Positions 6,588-15,642 of a stretch of 64,000 nt of DNA are shown here, piece after piece. Under the pieces are notes generated by a model, which searched no databases, was not told the DNA's origin, and was given only the letters and a program-made list of their open reading frames with translations. Both the position numbers and the translations under genes were made by a program. Source of the stretch: Marinimicrobium hydrolyticum (lineage in GTDB: Bacteria; Pseudomonadota; Gammaproteobacteria; Pseudomonadales; Cellvibrionaceae); assembly GCF_030848505.1 (NCBI RefSeq), contig NZ_JAVDDU010000004.1, positions 1-64,000 of the forward strand. Direction: 5' to 3'. Each line of letters opens with the position of its first letter. Within the stretch, counting starts at the first letter, position 1.

Positions 6588-8243
6588 ATGATTCCACGCC
6601 CCTTGCTACGGCTTTGGTCTACCTTCTCGGCCGCGGGGTTGCTGATCGGCACCCTACTGTTTGCCATCTCGCTTACACCCAGCCTCGTTCCTCGTCCCTT
6701 TGCTCTACAAGTCATACTGTCGGGCGTCGCTCTGGCCGGAGGCTACGGCGTGGGTGTTTTGGGACGCTGGTTATGGGACTTTATGGGATTGCCCCATTTG
6801 CCTCGCCGCCCTCGCCGCTATGTGAAGTTGGCGTGGGCGGTTATCAGTGTGACCATCGCCATTGTGTTTTTGGCTATGGCGGCGTCCTGGCAAAACTCGA
6901 TCCGCACGCTGATGAATATGGAGCCGGCCGGGGGTACGCGGCCGATTCTACTCGGGTTGCTGGCAGTGTTGCTGTTTGTGGCTATCGTGGCGATGGCTCG
7001 GTTTTTTCTGTTTATTGCACGGCGCCTTTCACGTTGGTTAAGGCGCTTTGTGCCACGACGGGTGTCGATTGTGATGGGCTCCGCCGGGGCGTTGATTCTA
7101 TTCTGGCTGATTGTGGAAGGCGTGGCGGTCCGTTTTGTACTGAACACGTTTGAGAGGTCTTTCCAGCAGCTTGATGCGGTGGTCGAGGCCGACCGTGATC
7201 CACCGGCATCGTCTGCGCTCGCGGGCAGCCCAGCTTCATTGATCGACTGGCAGGACTTAGGCCGGCACGGGCGGCGTTTCGTCAGTGGTGCGTCAACACC
7301 TACCGAGCTGGAAGACTTTTTCCGTGAAGATACTGCCGAGCCAGTGCGGGTCTATGTGGGGTTGAATGCCGCCGAAACGATTGCTGAACGGGCTGAGCTG
7401 GCGCTGCAGGAGCTGATCCGCGCCGGGGGCTTTGATCGGGAGGTGCTGGTCGTGGCCACGCCCACCGGTACTGGCTGGATCGATCCGGGCTCCATAAACA
7501 GTGTGGAGTATTTGCATCGTGGCGACGTTGCCAGCGTGGCGATTCAATATTCCTATCTCCCCAGTTGGCTGACTCTAATGACCCGCCCGGAGTACGGTGC
7601 TGAAACCGCTCGCCGGCTGTTTGAGGCGGTGTACGGACATTGGAGCGCTATGGATGTTAATGAGCGTCCGCGTTTGTATCTACAAGGTTTGAGTTTGGGT
7701 GCACTCAACTCCGAGCGGTCGATGGACGTGTGGGATATTGTGGGAGATCCGATACACGGTGCTCTTTGGAGTGGCCCCCCATTTCGCAGTGATACCTGGC
7801 GCTGGATTACTGAAAATCGCACACCTGACTCCCCGGCGTGGCTGCCGGAGTTTCGAGACGGCTCGGTGATTCGGTTCACTAACCAGTACGATGGCCTTGC
7901 TTCCAACGAGGCAGGCTGGGGCCCCTTGCGCATTGTGTATTTGCAGTACGCCAGCGACCCGATCACCTTTTTTGAGCCAGACTCCTGGTACCGTGAGCCG
8001 GAGTGGATGGCCGAGCCCCGCGGCCCGGACGTTTCCGAGCATTTACGCTGGTACCCCGTCATTACGTTTATGCAGCTGGCGGCCGATATTGCCGGCGCCG
8101 AGAGTGCACCCATCGGCTATGGCCATACCTATGCGACGGAACATTACATCGATGCTTGGCGCGCCGTGAGCAACCCCCAGGGTTGGGATGACGCCGCCAT
8201 CAACCGGTTAAAGGAGACCATTGGCGACTTGGTTGCGGAGTGA
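6588..8243 (+). CDS. Integral membrane alpha/beta-hydrolase family protein
   Basis: A 551-residue protein with an N-terminal block of about five membrane helices (residues ~10-175) and a C-terminal hydrolase domain. The nucleophile elbow is visible as GLSLG (in LYLQGLSLGALNSE), and a late histidine in GHTYATEH could complete the triad. The layout matches the alpha/beta-hydrolase family with separate N- and C-terminal Pfam domains, whose substrates are not known. ATG 6588 (MIPRPLLRLW) is chosen over an upstream frame extension because the extension lacks a signal or ribosome site. Predicted location: inner membrane with the hydrolase on one face. Neighbours are unrelated. Confidence 0.78.
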   Translation: MIPRPLLRLWSTFSAAGLLIGTLLFAISLTPSLVPRPFALQVILSGVALAGGYGVGVLGRWLWDFMGLPHLPRRPRRYVKLAWAVISVTIAIVFLAMAASWQNSIRTLMNMEPAGGTRPILLGLLAVLLFVAIVAMARFFLFIARRLSRWLRRFVPRRVSIVMGSAGALILFWLIVEGVAVRFVLNTFERSFQQLDAVVEADRDPPASSALAGSPASLIDWQDLGRHGRRFVSGASTPTELEDFFREDTAEPVRVYVGLNAAETIAERAELALQELIRAGGFDREVLVVATPTGTGWIDPGSINSVEYLHRGDVASVAIQYSYLPSWLTLMTRPEYGAETARRLFEAVYGHWSAMDVNERPRLYLQGLSLGALNSERSMDVWDIVGDPIHGALWSGPPFRSDTWRWITENRTPDSPAWLPEFRDGSVIRFTNQYDGLASNEAGWGPLRIVYLQYASDPITFFEPDSWYREPEWMAEPRGPDVSEHLRWYPVITFMQLAADIAGAESAPIGYGHTYATEHYIDAWRAVSNPQGWDDAAINRLKETIGDLVAE

Positions 8244-8342
8244 CCTAAAGAGCGAGAAGATAACGGCCGAGCCGGGCCATAAGCGAGACTAGAAAGGCAT
8301 ACCAGTGCTTTGCTATGGAATCAGTTCTACCAAGGAGGAAAA

Positions 8343-8879
8343 ATGGATCAGATGTTTTTTGACGGATGGGAGAGCCTACTTCGTACCCTGGTCGTTGGAA
8401 TCTTGGCGTATATCGCTCTGATCTTGTTCTTGCGCCTCTCAGGCAAACGTACGTTGTCAAAGATGAACGCTTTCGACTTTGTAATAACCGTTGCATTGGG
8501 CTCCACCTTGGCTACCGTCCTGCTGACCAAAGATGTCGCCTTAGCTGAGGGGGCACTGGCCTTCGCCCTACTCATTGCTCTCCAATTCGTCGTTACGTGG
8601 TCAAGCGTTCGGGCAGGCTGGATTCGCCAGCTCGTCACGGGAGAACCGCTGATGCTGCTGTATCGCGGCGAGCTTCTCACGGCCGCTCTTCGGCAGGCGC
8701 GGGTGGCCGAGGAGGAAGTGCGTGCGGCTGTCCGGTCGGCGGGTATCGCATCACTGCAAGACGCTGAAGCCGTCGTGTTGGAAACGGATGGATCATTCAG
8801 TGTTGTTCAACCGGGCTCTGGGGAAGACCGCTCAAGTCTTGCTGGGGTGCAAAGGCCACCGCTTAGCCAGAAGATATAG
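8343..8879 (+). CDS. DUF421/YetF-family membrane protein
   Basis: A 178-residue member of the YetF/DUF421 family. An N-terminal pair or trio of membrane helices (LVVGILAYIALILFLRLSG, then FDFVITVALGSTLATVLL) contains the family motif GKRTLSKMNAFDFVITVALG. A small alpha/beta cytoplasmic domain follows (EPLMLLYRGELLTAALRQAR ... ETDGSFSV). AAGGAGG stands 6 bp before ATG 8343, so the start is firm. A second copy follows at 8981. The role of this family is not established; B. subtilis YetF-like proteins are structural or stress-linked membrane proteins. Confidence 0.88.
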   Translation: MDQMFFDGWESLLRTLVVGILAYIALILFLRLSGKRTLSKMNAFDFVITVALGSTLATVLLTKDVALAEGALAFALLIALQFVVTWSSVRAGWIRQLVTGEPLMLLYRGELLTAALRQARVAEEEVRAAVRSAGIASLQDAEAVVLETDGSFSVVQPGSGEDRSSLAGVQRPPLSQKI

Positions 8880-8980
8880 CGTCGAGACAGTTACCCGGTA
8901 TGGCAGCAGCGAAGCTCGTCAATGGTACTCGATTGGAAATCCCGTTTCAGTCAGATAACCGCACAACGAGGAGGTGAGGA

Positions 8981-9511
8981 ATGAACGACATTGGATGGCT
9001 ATACGGGGGCTGGGAGCCTATCGTGCGCATTGTAGTGGTCGGCAGCCTCGCTTATGTGTCGCTGGTTCTGATCGTCAATATGAGCATTAAGCGAACGCTG
9101 GCGCAGCTCAATGCCTTTGATTTCATCATTACTGTCGCGCTCGGCGCCTCTTTTGGCCGGATTCTTACAGCCCGCCAGGTCGCCCTAGCCGAGGCGGTAA
9201 CGACCTTCGCGCTTCTGGTTATACTTCAGTTTGTTTTCACTTGGCTGCAGCAGCGCTCTCCCCGTATTGCCAGTGCAGTCACTGCCGCGCCTTCATTGCT
9301 GTTTTATCAAGGGCAATTTATCCGTGACGCTATGCGTCGGGAGCGGGTGACGGAGGCGGAGTTGAAATCGGCCGTGCGGCTGCAAGGTGCCGGCGCGTTC
9401 GAAAAAATAGAGGCAATCATTCTCGAACCCAATGGAAAGTTCTCGGTAGTGAAGAAGGAGTCCGCTGGCGACGGGGCCTTAGTCGAGAAATTGGATCCGC
9501 CCTCTGGTTGA
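8981..9511 (+). CDS. DUF421/YetF-family membrane protein, second copy
   Basis: A 176-residue paralogue of the gene 100 bp upstream, sharing the KRTL.QLNAFDFIITVALGAS motif, the LAEA..TFALLVILQFVFTW helix and the C-terminal EPNGKFSVV strand. Identity between the two is moderate, so the duplication is not recent. The start ATG is preceded by GAGGAGGTGAGG. The two genes are probably cotranscribed and may form hetero-oligomers. A strong hairpin follows the stop. Confidence 0.88.
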   Translation: MNDIGWLYGGWEPIVRIVVVGSLAYVSLVLIVNMSIKRTLAQLNAFDFIITVALGASFGRILTARQVALAEAVTTFALLVILQFVFTWLQQRSPRIASAVTAAPSLLFYQGQFIRDAMRRERVTEAELKSAVRLQGAGAFEKIEAIILEPNGKFSVVKKESAGDGALVEKLDPPSG

Positions 9512-9520
9512 CGGAAGTGC

Positions 9521-9542
9521 GCCGGATCCTTTCGGATCCGGC
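9521..9542 (+). terminator. Hairpin between convergent genes
   Basis: GCCGGATCC-TTTC-GGATCCGGC is a perfect 9-bp stem with a 4-base loop, 10 bp after the DUF421 stop. On the + strand a T-run (TTTTT) follows 14 bp later. It may serve both the + gene and the - strand peptide gene at 9561. Confidence 0.55.
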
Positions 9543-9560
9543 TGAGCTCTGAAATTTTTC

Positions 9561-9653
9561 TTATCCGGCTATAAGCCATGCGACGACGATTACGATCGCC
9601 ACTAGCACTATCGCCATTACTGTGCCGGTGCGCCGAGCTAGGACATGTAACAT
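9561..9653 (-). CDS. 30-residue single-helix membrane peptide
   Basis: The frame begins ATG at 9653-9651 and ends TAA at 9563-9561. The peptide is MLHVLARRTGTVMAIVLVAI plus a further VIVVAWLIAG, that is, a basic N-terminus and one uninterrupted hydrophobic helix, an N-in topology. GAGGAGC lies 6 bp upstream, an excellent ribosome site that overlaps the TGA of the ferric-reductase-like gene, so translation is probably coupled to it. By size and context it may be a small subunit or stabiliser of that flavocytochrome. It is too short for most gene finders. Confidence 0.6.
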   Translation of the reverse strand: MLHVLARRTGTVMAIVLVAIVIVVAWLIAG

Positions 9654-9663
9654 AGATAGCTCC

Positions 9664-10983
9664 TCAAACGAGATCGAATCGTTCAGAGTAAAGGTGCTGT
9701 AGCCGCACCCCGCGCTCACGTAACGATGACTCAACTTGGTTCATCATCGGGGGAGGGCCACATACGAAGTAGTCGATTTTGCCGTCGTCGTCAGGAAGAT
9801 ACTTATTGAGCAGGTCCGCATCAATGAGCCCGCTTTCACCATCCCAATCTTCGGGCGGTTTGCGAATGACATGCACCACCTTTAGGGCCAGGTCTTTACT
9901 AAGTGAATCCAGTTCCTCTTTGAAAATAATATCGTCCACACTCTCATTGGCGTAGAGCAACAATAAAGACTGCTTACAACCCGTTGCACGACAGCTACGC
10001 AACATGCTCATCATCGGCGTAATTCCGATACCACCAGCAACAAATACAGCGCGCCTACCAGAACTGGGCTCGAACCAAAAAACGCCATAGGGACCTTCAA
10101 GCCACGCTTTGGTGCCGGCCTTAACATCGGGCAGGGAGCGGGTAAAATCCCCGGCGTGTTTGGCGGTGAACTCCAGCCGGCGGGGATTGTTTGCTTCTGA
10201 ATCTATCGAGAACGGATGTTGCTGCAATGAAAATGGTGTATCACCTAAAGTGATCCATGCCCATTGGCCGGGCTTAAAGATCATGCCCTTGTGATTCTGC
10301 GCCTCTAATACTAGTCGCGTAGCATCGCCAGCTTCCTGACTGGTTTCCACAACTTGCCAAGGGGCCCGTTTTAGCCGCCACGGACGCAGAAAGCGCGAGT
10401 CCACCAATAACAACAGAGAGAGGCCAACGAGCGCGCCGACCGACAACTTCGTGGCCATATCAGCTGTGTAGTTGTTCACCAGCCACGCGTGGACAAAACC
10501 ACCGGATACAACCACAACCGACAGCGCGCCATGGATCGCTCGCCACCACTCGTATTGCAGCTTCATGGCGACGCGCCATAACGAACTGGCAACCAAAAAG
10601 GTTGTCGCCAGCAGCACGAAGATCAGTGAAGCGGCGCGGAGCAAGTCGGCACGAGGATTCAAGTAGGCAAGGAAATTGGGATCAGCGATAAACAGAGTCA
10701 ACGGGTGGGCCAATACCAGCAGCCAGGCGAAAATACCCATCTGGCGATGAAACTGCAGCATATTGTCTTGACCGACTGCTCCAGCAAACCACGGGTGCCG
10801 CCCGGATATCACCAGCTGCATGGCCAGCACACCTAGGCCAAGTAACCCCAACATCACGCCCAACTCGACTAAAAACGAGCGTGGATCTGGACGATCAAAG
10901 GCTACAGCCAGCGTCAATGGCAACAGAGCAAGTGCCCCATACACAACCAGCCAAGCCAGCACCCGCGCCAGACTAATCTTCAT
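9664..10983 (-). CDS. Ferric-reductase-like transmembrane flavocytochrome
   Basis: A 439-residue membrane oxidoreductase. Residues ~1-205 hold six helices with haem-ligand histidines (QFHRQMG, LAHPLTL, AIHGALS, GFVHAWL). Residues ~210-310 form the FAD domain (QQHPFSIDS replaces the usual HPF(T/S) motif). Residues ~315-439 form the NAD(P)H domain (VAGGIGITPMMSML, then FVCGPPPMM). Electrons would pass from cytosolic NAD(P)H through FAD and two haems to an acceptor on the periplasmic side. The family covers ferric reductases and NOX-like proteins, so the substrate is open. ATG 10983 is preceded by GGAGAG. A 30-residue peptide gene is coupled behind it. Confidence 0.88.
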   Translation of the reverse strand: MKISLARVLAWLVVYGALALLPLTLAVAFDRPDPRSFLVELGVMLGLLGLGVLAMQLVISGRHPWFAGAVGQDNMLQFHRQMGIFAWLLVLAHPLTLFIADPNFLAYLNPRADLLRAASLIFVLLATTFLVASSLWRVAMKLQYEWWRAIHGALSVVVVSGGFVHAWLVNNYTADMATKLSVGALVGLSLLLLVDSRFLRPWRLKRAPWQVVETSQEAGDATRLVLEAQNHKGMIFKPGQWAWITLGDTPFSLQQHPFSIDSEANNPRRLEFTAKHAGDFTRSLPDVKAGTKAWLEGPYGVFWFEPSSGRRAVFVAGGIGITPMMSMLRSCRATGCKQSLLLLYANESVDDIIFKEELDSLSKDLALKVVHVIRKPPEDWDGESGLIDADLLNKYLPDDDGKIDYFVCGPPPMMNQVESSLRERGVRLQHLYSERFDLV

Positions 10984-11290
10984 TTATCTCTCCGATGAAC
11001 GGCGCCCATGGTTCGATTAATGAACGTCGAGACATTCAACAATTAGTCACAACAGCCTATTTCAGTGCGACTGCGTTGGTCAAGTATGGAATCAACGCCC
11101 CTCATCGTTTTAACGATATGAGTGCGGATTGACGATATACTTAGGTGACGCACGGGACTCGGGTTGGGCGATTGGGTTCGTCTAAGGGCGATTCATTGTC
11201 GCACACAGTCTTATGGAGTTACTTCTATAAACGACTCACCCTTGCCAAGCTTGTGGAGATGCAAACAAGATACTTAAGGAGCACCATTTA
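10984..11290. other. Divergent intergenic region, no gene seen
   Basis: 307 bp between the divergent flavocytochrome and sulfurtransferase genes. Only frames below 15 codons are present. It should hold both promoters, but I see no convincing -35/-10 pair or operator. Confidence 0.4.
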
Positions 11291-12118
11291 GTGAACCCCA
11301 CCGTTAGTTGCTCATGGCTTCAAGAGAGAATGTCAGAGCCGGACTGCATCATCTTAGATGCTAGCCTCACCCCTGTAGGCGGGGAGGGTCAATCACCTGC
11401 TTCCTCATGTATACCGGGGGCCGTGCGCTTCGATTTGGAGGAGCTATCTGATACGTCGAGCCAATTACCTCATTCACTACTTGGCCCCATGGAATTTCAG
11501 CGGAAAGTCAGACAAATGGGGGTTAACGCGGATTCCACAGTAGTCGTTTACGACAACAATGGCATCTACTCGTCACCCAGGGCTTGGTGGAACTTCAAAC
11601 TCACGGGCCATGACGACGTTTACGTCTTGGATGGAGGTATTAATGAGTGGAACGCTCAGGGGCTTGAATCTACAAACCAACACAAGGTGATTGAGCGCGA
11701 GGGAGATTTCGTCGCAACCCCGCGCGACAGCATGACCTCATCTGTTCAAGATGTGTTGGCGGCCATTCACAGCCCTGCCCATCAAATCATTGATCTTCGA
11801 AGTGCTCCCCGATACGGGGGCGAACAAGACGAACCTAGGCCAGGGCTGCGCAGGGGTCACGTACCTTCAGCGGTAAACATTCCGTTTAGTGAATTGTTTG
11901 ACGGGCACCGTCTAAAGGAGCCCAAACACCTAAAGGAATTTTTCGAGCGGGCCGGCTGTTCCACAGATCAATATCTGATTTTCTATTGTGGATCTGGCGT
12001 CACGGCTTGTATTGGAATCCTGGCCGCATTCGCGTGCGGATTTTCAAATGTCAGCTTGTACGATGGCTCTTGGGCGGAATGGGGTGCTGAAGGCAGCTTG
12101 CCTATAGCCAATCAGTAG
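11291..12118 (+). CDS. sseA: 3-mercaptopyruvate/thiosulfate sulfurtransferase
   Basis: A 275-residue tandem-rhodanese protein that should transfer sulfane sulfur from 3-mercaptopyruvate or thiosulfate to cyanide or thiols in the cytoplasm. The N-terminal rhodanese repeat is non-catalytic. The C-terminal repeat has the active loop CGSGVTAC, and CGSG(V/T)TA is typical of mercaptopyruvate sulfurtransferases rather than CRKGVT-type rhodaneses. Family length fits. The start is GTG 11291 with AAGGAG 10 bp upstream. It stands alone on the + strand. Confidence 0.88.
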   Translation: MNPTVSCSWLQERMSEPDCIILDASLTPVGGEGQSPASSCIPGAVRFDLEELSDTSSQLPHSLLGPMEFQRKVRQMGVNADSTVVVYDNNGIYSSPRAWWNFKLTGHDDVYVLDGGINEWNAQGLESTNQHKVIEREGDFVATPRDSMTSSVQDVLAAIHSPAHQIIDLRSAPRYGGEQDEPRPGLRRGHVPSAVNIPFSELFDGHRLKEPKHLKEFFERAGCSTDQYLIFYCGSGVTACIGILAAFACGFSNVSLYDGSWAEWGAEGSLPIANQ

Positions 12119-12208
12119 TCTAACGTCAAAGCATGCCTGGGTGTGTTTTCAGTTTCCGTCATTACAAACCCCCACCTTGAGTTCCCACAATGAAACAAAG
12201 GATTCTGT

Positions 12209-12751
12209 GTGCCTGAAGTCGAAATACGAAGAGCAATGCCGACCGACGCGGCAGCTATCGCGCAATTGGTCAACCTGGCGTATCGCCCACCGCCCGGAGA
12301 GGAAGGGTGGACACATGAGTCGGCGCTGGTGGACGGCGACAGGATTAGTCTCGATTCGGTGAACTCCGCGCTGGAGAACACGATCGTATTGGTTGGCGTC
12401 AGCAACTCGGTCGTGGTCGGCTGTGTCCAAATTGAAGTAAATGGTCGAGCGGTGCATATTGGCATGCTGGCGGTTGACCCAATGCTTCAGACTTCGGGCG
12501 TGGGCAAGCTTCTCCTGGAGAGAGCGGAAGCATTTTCAGCTCAACATCTGCAGGCGAAGGAAGCCGTATTAATTGTTATCGCGGCTAGAATCGAATTGAT
12601 TGAGTTCTATCAACGGCGCAAGTATAAGATTACTGGAGAGGGGCTGGAATATCCCATCGAAGCCGGCGTTGGAGTTCCGGGCGAGGAAGCGATGAAATTA
12701 GTGGTTTTGAAAAAAGCCCTCAACCCGGCAATGTATATGGAAAAGTCATGA
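12209..12751 (+). CDS. GNAT-family N-acetyltransferase
   Basis: A 180-residue single GNAT domain. The acetyl-CoA loop reads LAVDPMLQTSGVGKLLLERA (Q-x-x-G-x-G/A type) around residues 90-109, with the C-terminal IEFYQRRKYKITG strand. The start is GTG 12209. It overlaps the next gene by 4 bp (ATGA), so they share a transcript. The substrate cannot be told. The central insertion GVGVPGEEAMKLVVLKK differs from RimI-type enzymes. Confidence 0.8.
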   Translation: MPEVEIRRAMPTDAAAIAQLVNLAYRPPPGEEGWTHESALVDGDRISLDSVNSALENTIVLVGVSNSVVVGCVQIEVNGRAVHIGMLAVDPMLQTSGVGKLLLERAEAFSAQHLQAKEAVLIVIAARIELIEFYQRRKYKITGEGLEYPIEAGVGVPGEEAMKLVVLKKALNPAMYMEKS

Positions 12752-14019
12752 CAGTAATAGCACGCGAACGCACCACGGCGGGCACTGCGCCCACGGAGGG
12801 CGAGCAGCTACAAATCGATGAACATTTGGGCGCTCGGTGGTTCTCTTCGGCCACCTTGAGGCTCGGTATAACACCTGTACGCGGTAGCCACATGATGTGG
12901 GCCACGAGCCTCACGCTTTTTCTACTAGTGGCAAGCGTGGCGGCGTTCGTCATAGTAGCCATTACTGAAGAAGCGGACCTTGCAAAGTTTACCCAGGCCT
13001 TTGCGGACCTTCAGTTTCTGCTGCCCATGGTTTTTTTACTCGCTATGGTGCTATATATACTGGTCACCGCTGCAGGGGCGCGGGCTTCGAGCCTTAAGCT
13101 GACGGCGGATGGCATCGTCGGCGATATATCGCCTTGGTCTGGAATCGGACTTCTAAAACCCCGGCATACCACTGGCCAATTTCAAGTGTTCTGGCAATCT
13201 GTGCGCTCGGCCACAGTACACTGTCCGAAGACCATGCGCCCGGGTGCAGCAGGGTTGAAGCAGCTTCAGCTGGTACTGCACACGGATAATGGCCCATTCT
13301 CGTTTAATCCCTACTTCTGGTTCGACCCAAAGCACTCGGACCACAGGCTATCGCTGCGGGAGGGAGCTCAAAATACACCGCATCCCGTAAAACCTTTATT
13401 GCTACAGGCGCCACTGATACAGGTGCTGCTCAGCAGACGTATTCCGGTGTACATGGACCCAGCGCACGGGACCCACGGCCAGCAAGCCGCACCTAAGGGT
13501 TTTGACCTTAACAGTCATCGCGGCCTCATGACGCAGATGACAATACTATTCGTTGCCGGTAGTTACGCACTGGTGGATGGGCTCGCACTCTCCCCCTACC
13601 GCTTACTGGATCCGACGCCATGGCCTCTATTCGTTGGTGTTGCTGTGGTGGCTGGCGGACTGGTATGGGCGCTCGGCCAAGGGGCCCCGCGCCTGGAGCG
13701 CGGTGCTGTGGGTACGATGTGCGTAGCGGCAGTGGTTGCGGCCACCTATCCCGGCTTGCTGCGACTAAATGCCTTCGCCTCCGAATCGCACCAGGTGGTT
13801 TATGTTGCTGATGAACCAGCTCGCTTTCGTGCCGCGAATGGGGATTTTCCGCCTTTGGATATGAACTTTATGAGTCTGCCAGAATACTGGTCGCAATACC
13901 CAAGGGGCACCGAATACACCTTTACTGTCTTGCGGGGGTCATTGGCCGGGGACCAACTTGATCTAGAACCCATCCGGGAACAGACTCGTGACTTTTACAG
14001 CGAGAATTACCGGCCCTAG
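12748..14019 (+). CDS. Hypothetical multi-pass membrane protein
   Basis: A 423-residue protein of unknown family, translationally coupled (ATGA) to the GNAT gene before it. Four hydrophobic helices are visible: ~50-73, ~90-110, ~265-285 and ~295-315, with a further one near ~325-345. A soluble domain with a Trp/Phe-rich segment (FNPYFWFDPKHSDHRL) separates the two helix pairs. The C-terminal 80 residues are soluble and probably periplasmic. No catalytic motif recognised. Confidence 0.65.
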   Translation: MTVIARERTTAGTAPTEGEQLQIDEHLGARWFSSATLRLGITPVRGSHMMWATSLTLFLLVASVAAFVIVAITEEADLAKFTQAFADLQFLLPMVFLLAMVLYILVTAAGARASSLKLTADGIVGDISPWSGIGLLKPRHTTGQFQVFWQSVRSATVHCPKTMRPGAAGLKQLQLVLHTDNGPFSFNPYFWFDPKHSDHRLSLREGAQNTPHPVKPLLLQAPLIQVLLSRRIPVYMDPAHGTHGQQAAPKGFDLNSHRGLMTQMTILFVAGSYALVDGLALSPYRLLDPTPWPLFVGVAVVAGGLVWALGQGAPRLERGAVGTMCVAAVVAATYPGLLRLNAFASESHQVVYVADEPARFRAANGDFPPLDMNFMSLPEYWSQYPRGTEYTFTVLRGSLAGDQLDLEPIREQTRDFYSENYRP

Positions 14020-14115
14020 AACTGAATTCTTTTTCATAACAAAAATAAACCCAATCGATGCATGGCAAAGCTGGCACAACGATTAAGTTTAGAAGCTTAG
14101 AACCGGAGGTTAACT

Positions 14116-15561
14116 CTACTGCAGATCAAGGCGCCGCTTAAACTCGCCCATAATCGCATCGTAGAGCTCGCCCTCTAGGAATTTGTCCTCCACGGCGGAT
14201 TCTATGGATGGGTTGTCGTTGACCTCGATCAGGTACACGGAGTTACCCGACTGCTTTAGGTCCACACCGTAAAGGCCATCGCCTATGTGTTTGGTCGCGT
14301 TGATGGCTGCTTTCAATACCGGCTTAGGCACCTCGAAAGTGGGCATGGCATCGAAGCCGCCGCTTTTGTTGGTCTTGCCCGCGTGGTTGTAGATCTGCCA
14401 GTGATTTTTTGCCATGTAGTAACGGCAGGCGTAAAGGGCCTGATTGTTCATCACGCCGATGCGCCAGTCGAATTCCGTATACACATAAGCCTGGGCTAGC
14501 AGCAGGGCGCTACTCTTGAACATTGCTTTTAGCTCGGCGCTAAGCTCGCCCTTATCTTTGACCTTTTTCACACCCACCGAGAAAGACCCGTCCGGCACTT
14601 TAAGGACTATGGGCAAACCTAGATCGGCAATTAACTCATCGACCTTATTCAGATCCGAGCGGGTCAGCACTCGTGTTTTCGGCGTTGGCAGGCCATGGTT
14701 TTCCAGCAGCTGCGCCAGATAAATCTTGTTGGTGCAGCGCAAAATCGAGTCCGGGTCGTCCATCACTACCAAACCTTCAGCCTGGGCTAACCGGGCGAAC
14801 TTGTAGGTGTAGTGATTGACCGATGTAGTAGCGCGGATAAACAGCGCGTCGTACTCCGACAATTTTCCTAAGTCCTTGCGGGTAATAGTCTCAGCAAGAA
14901 TACCGTGTTTTTTGGCGGATTTGATAAACCGGTTGATAGCCACACTGTTACTGGGTGGAAAGGGTTCGTTGGGGTCCACCAGAATGGCCATGTCGTAACG
15001 GTAGTTTTTACGCACCTTGGCCTTGCGCCACACCAAGTGGCTGTAGCTATCCAGGGCGTTGGCAAAATCGGTTTGCTGCTGTTCGTTAAGGGTATTGAGC
15101 GCAACCGCTTCAAAGCCCGCCAAGCGCCAGCTGCCTTTGTGCTGAAACGTCACCTTCAGTATCGGCACCGGAATCTGCTCAAATACCTGGCGAGCCAGCT
15201 CGGTCAGTTGCGGCTCGGCTGTGAAACCAAAGTAGATCCACAACTGGTGCTCTTTGGCCTCCCCGGCCACCGCACTGAGCTGCTTTTGAGCATCAACATT
15301 GATGACGCCGAGCCAGATACGGCGGGACAGGTCTTGAATGTGCTTGACGGCGGGGATCACTTGGTGGGAACGTGCCTCTGCCAACAGCGAACAGTAATAC
15401 CCGGTGCTTGAGTAAGTGTATTGACGGCAAAGGTTAATCACCTTATAGCGTTCTTTGGAGACCGGCTGTTCTATGTAATCCTGCGCTAAGATCACATCCT
15501 CTGAGGGGTAAAAAGGGGCCCAATCGGAGGCATTTTCGATTACGATCTTCAGTTGCGTCAT
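14116..15561 (-). CDS. RimK-family ATP-grasp ligase with RLAN N-terminal domain
   Basis: A 481-residue predicted amide-bond ligase. The N-terminal ~190 residues are the RLAN-type region (YKVINLCRQYTYSSTGYYCS). The rest is a RimK-like ATP-grasp fold: a central linker (LSEYDALFIRATT), ATP-binding LPIVLKVPDGSFSVGVKKV and the metal-binding VYLIEVNDNPSIE near the C-terminus. Such enzymes add glutamate or other amino acids to a protein or peptide with ATP. It is divergent from a GNAT/C39-peptidase fusion at 15643 with only 81 bp between, a pair known from many proteobacteria and predicted to be a peptide tagging or modification system. Its target is unknown. Confidence 0.85.
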   Translation of the reverse strand: MTQLKIVIENASDWAPFYPSEDVILAQDYIEQPVSKERYKVINLCRQYTYSSTGYYCSLLAEARSHQVIPAVKHIQDLSRRIWLGVINVDAQKQLSAVAGEAKEHQLWIYFGFTAEPQLTELARQVFEQIPVPILKVTFQHKGSWRLAGFEAVALNTLNEQQQTDFANALDSYSHLVWRKAKVRKNYRYDMAILVDPNEPFPPSNSVAINRFIKSAKKHGILAETITRKDLGKLSEYDALFIRATTSVNHYTYKFARLAQAEGLVVMDDPDSILRCTNKIYLAQLLENHGLPTPKTRVLTRSDLNKVDELIADLGLPIVLKVPDGSFSVGVKKVKDKGELSAELKAMFKSSALLLAQAYVYTEFDWRIGVMNNQALYACRYYMAKNHWQIYNHAGKTNKSGGFDAMPTFEVPKPVLKAAINATKHIGDGLYGVDLKQSGNSVYLIEVNDNPSIESAVEDKFLEGELYDAIMGEFKRRLDLQ

Positions 15562-15642
15562 ATACTGTAGGGGCTCTGTGTTAAATGGCTTACGGCTGCA
15601 CGCCAGTGTGGCAAAAATTGCTAACTATTCAAGTGTTATTTT

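Noticed and set aside
7553-8113. 186-residue antisense ORF
   Set aside because: It lies wholly inside the alpha/beta-hydrolase gene on the other strand and has no ribosome site.
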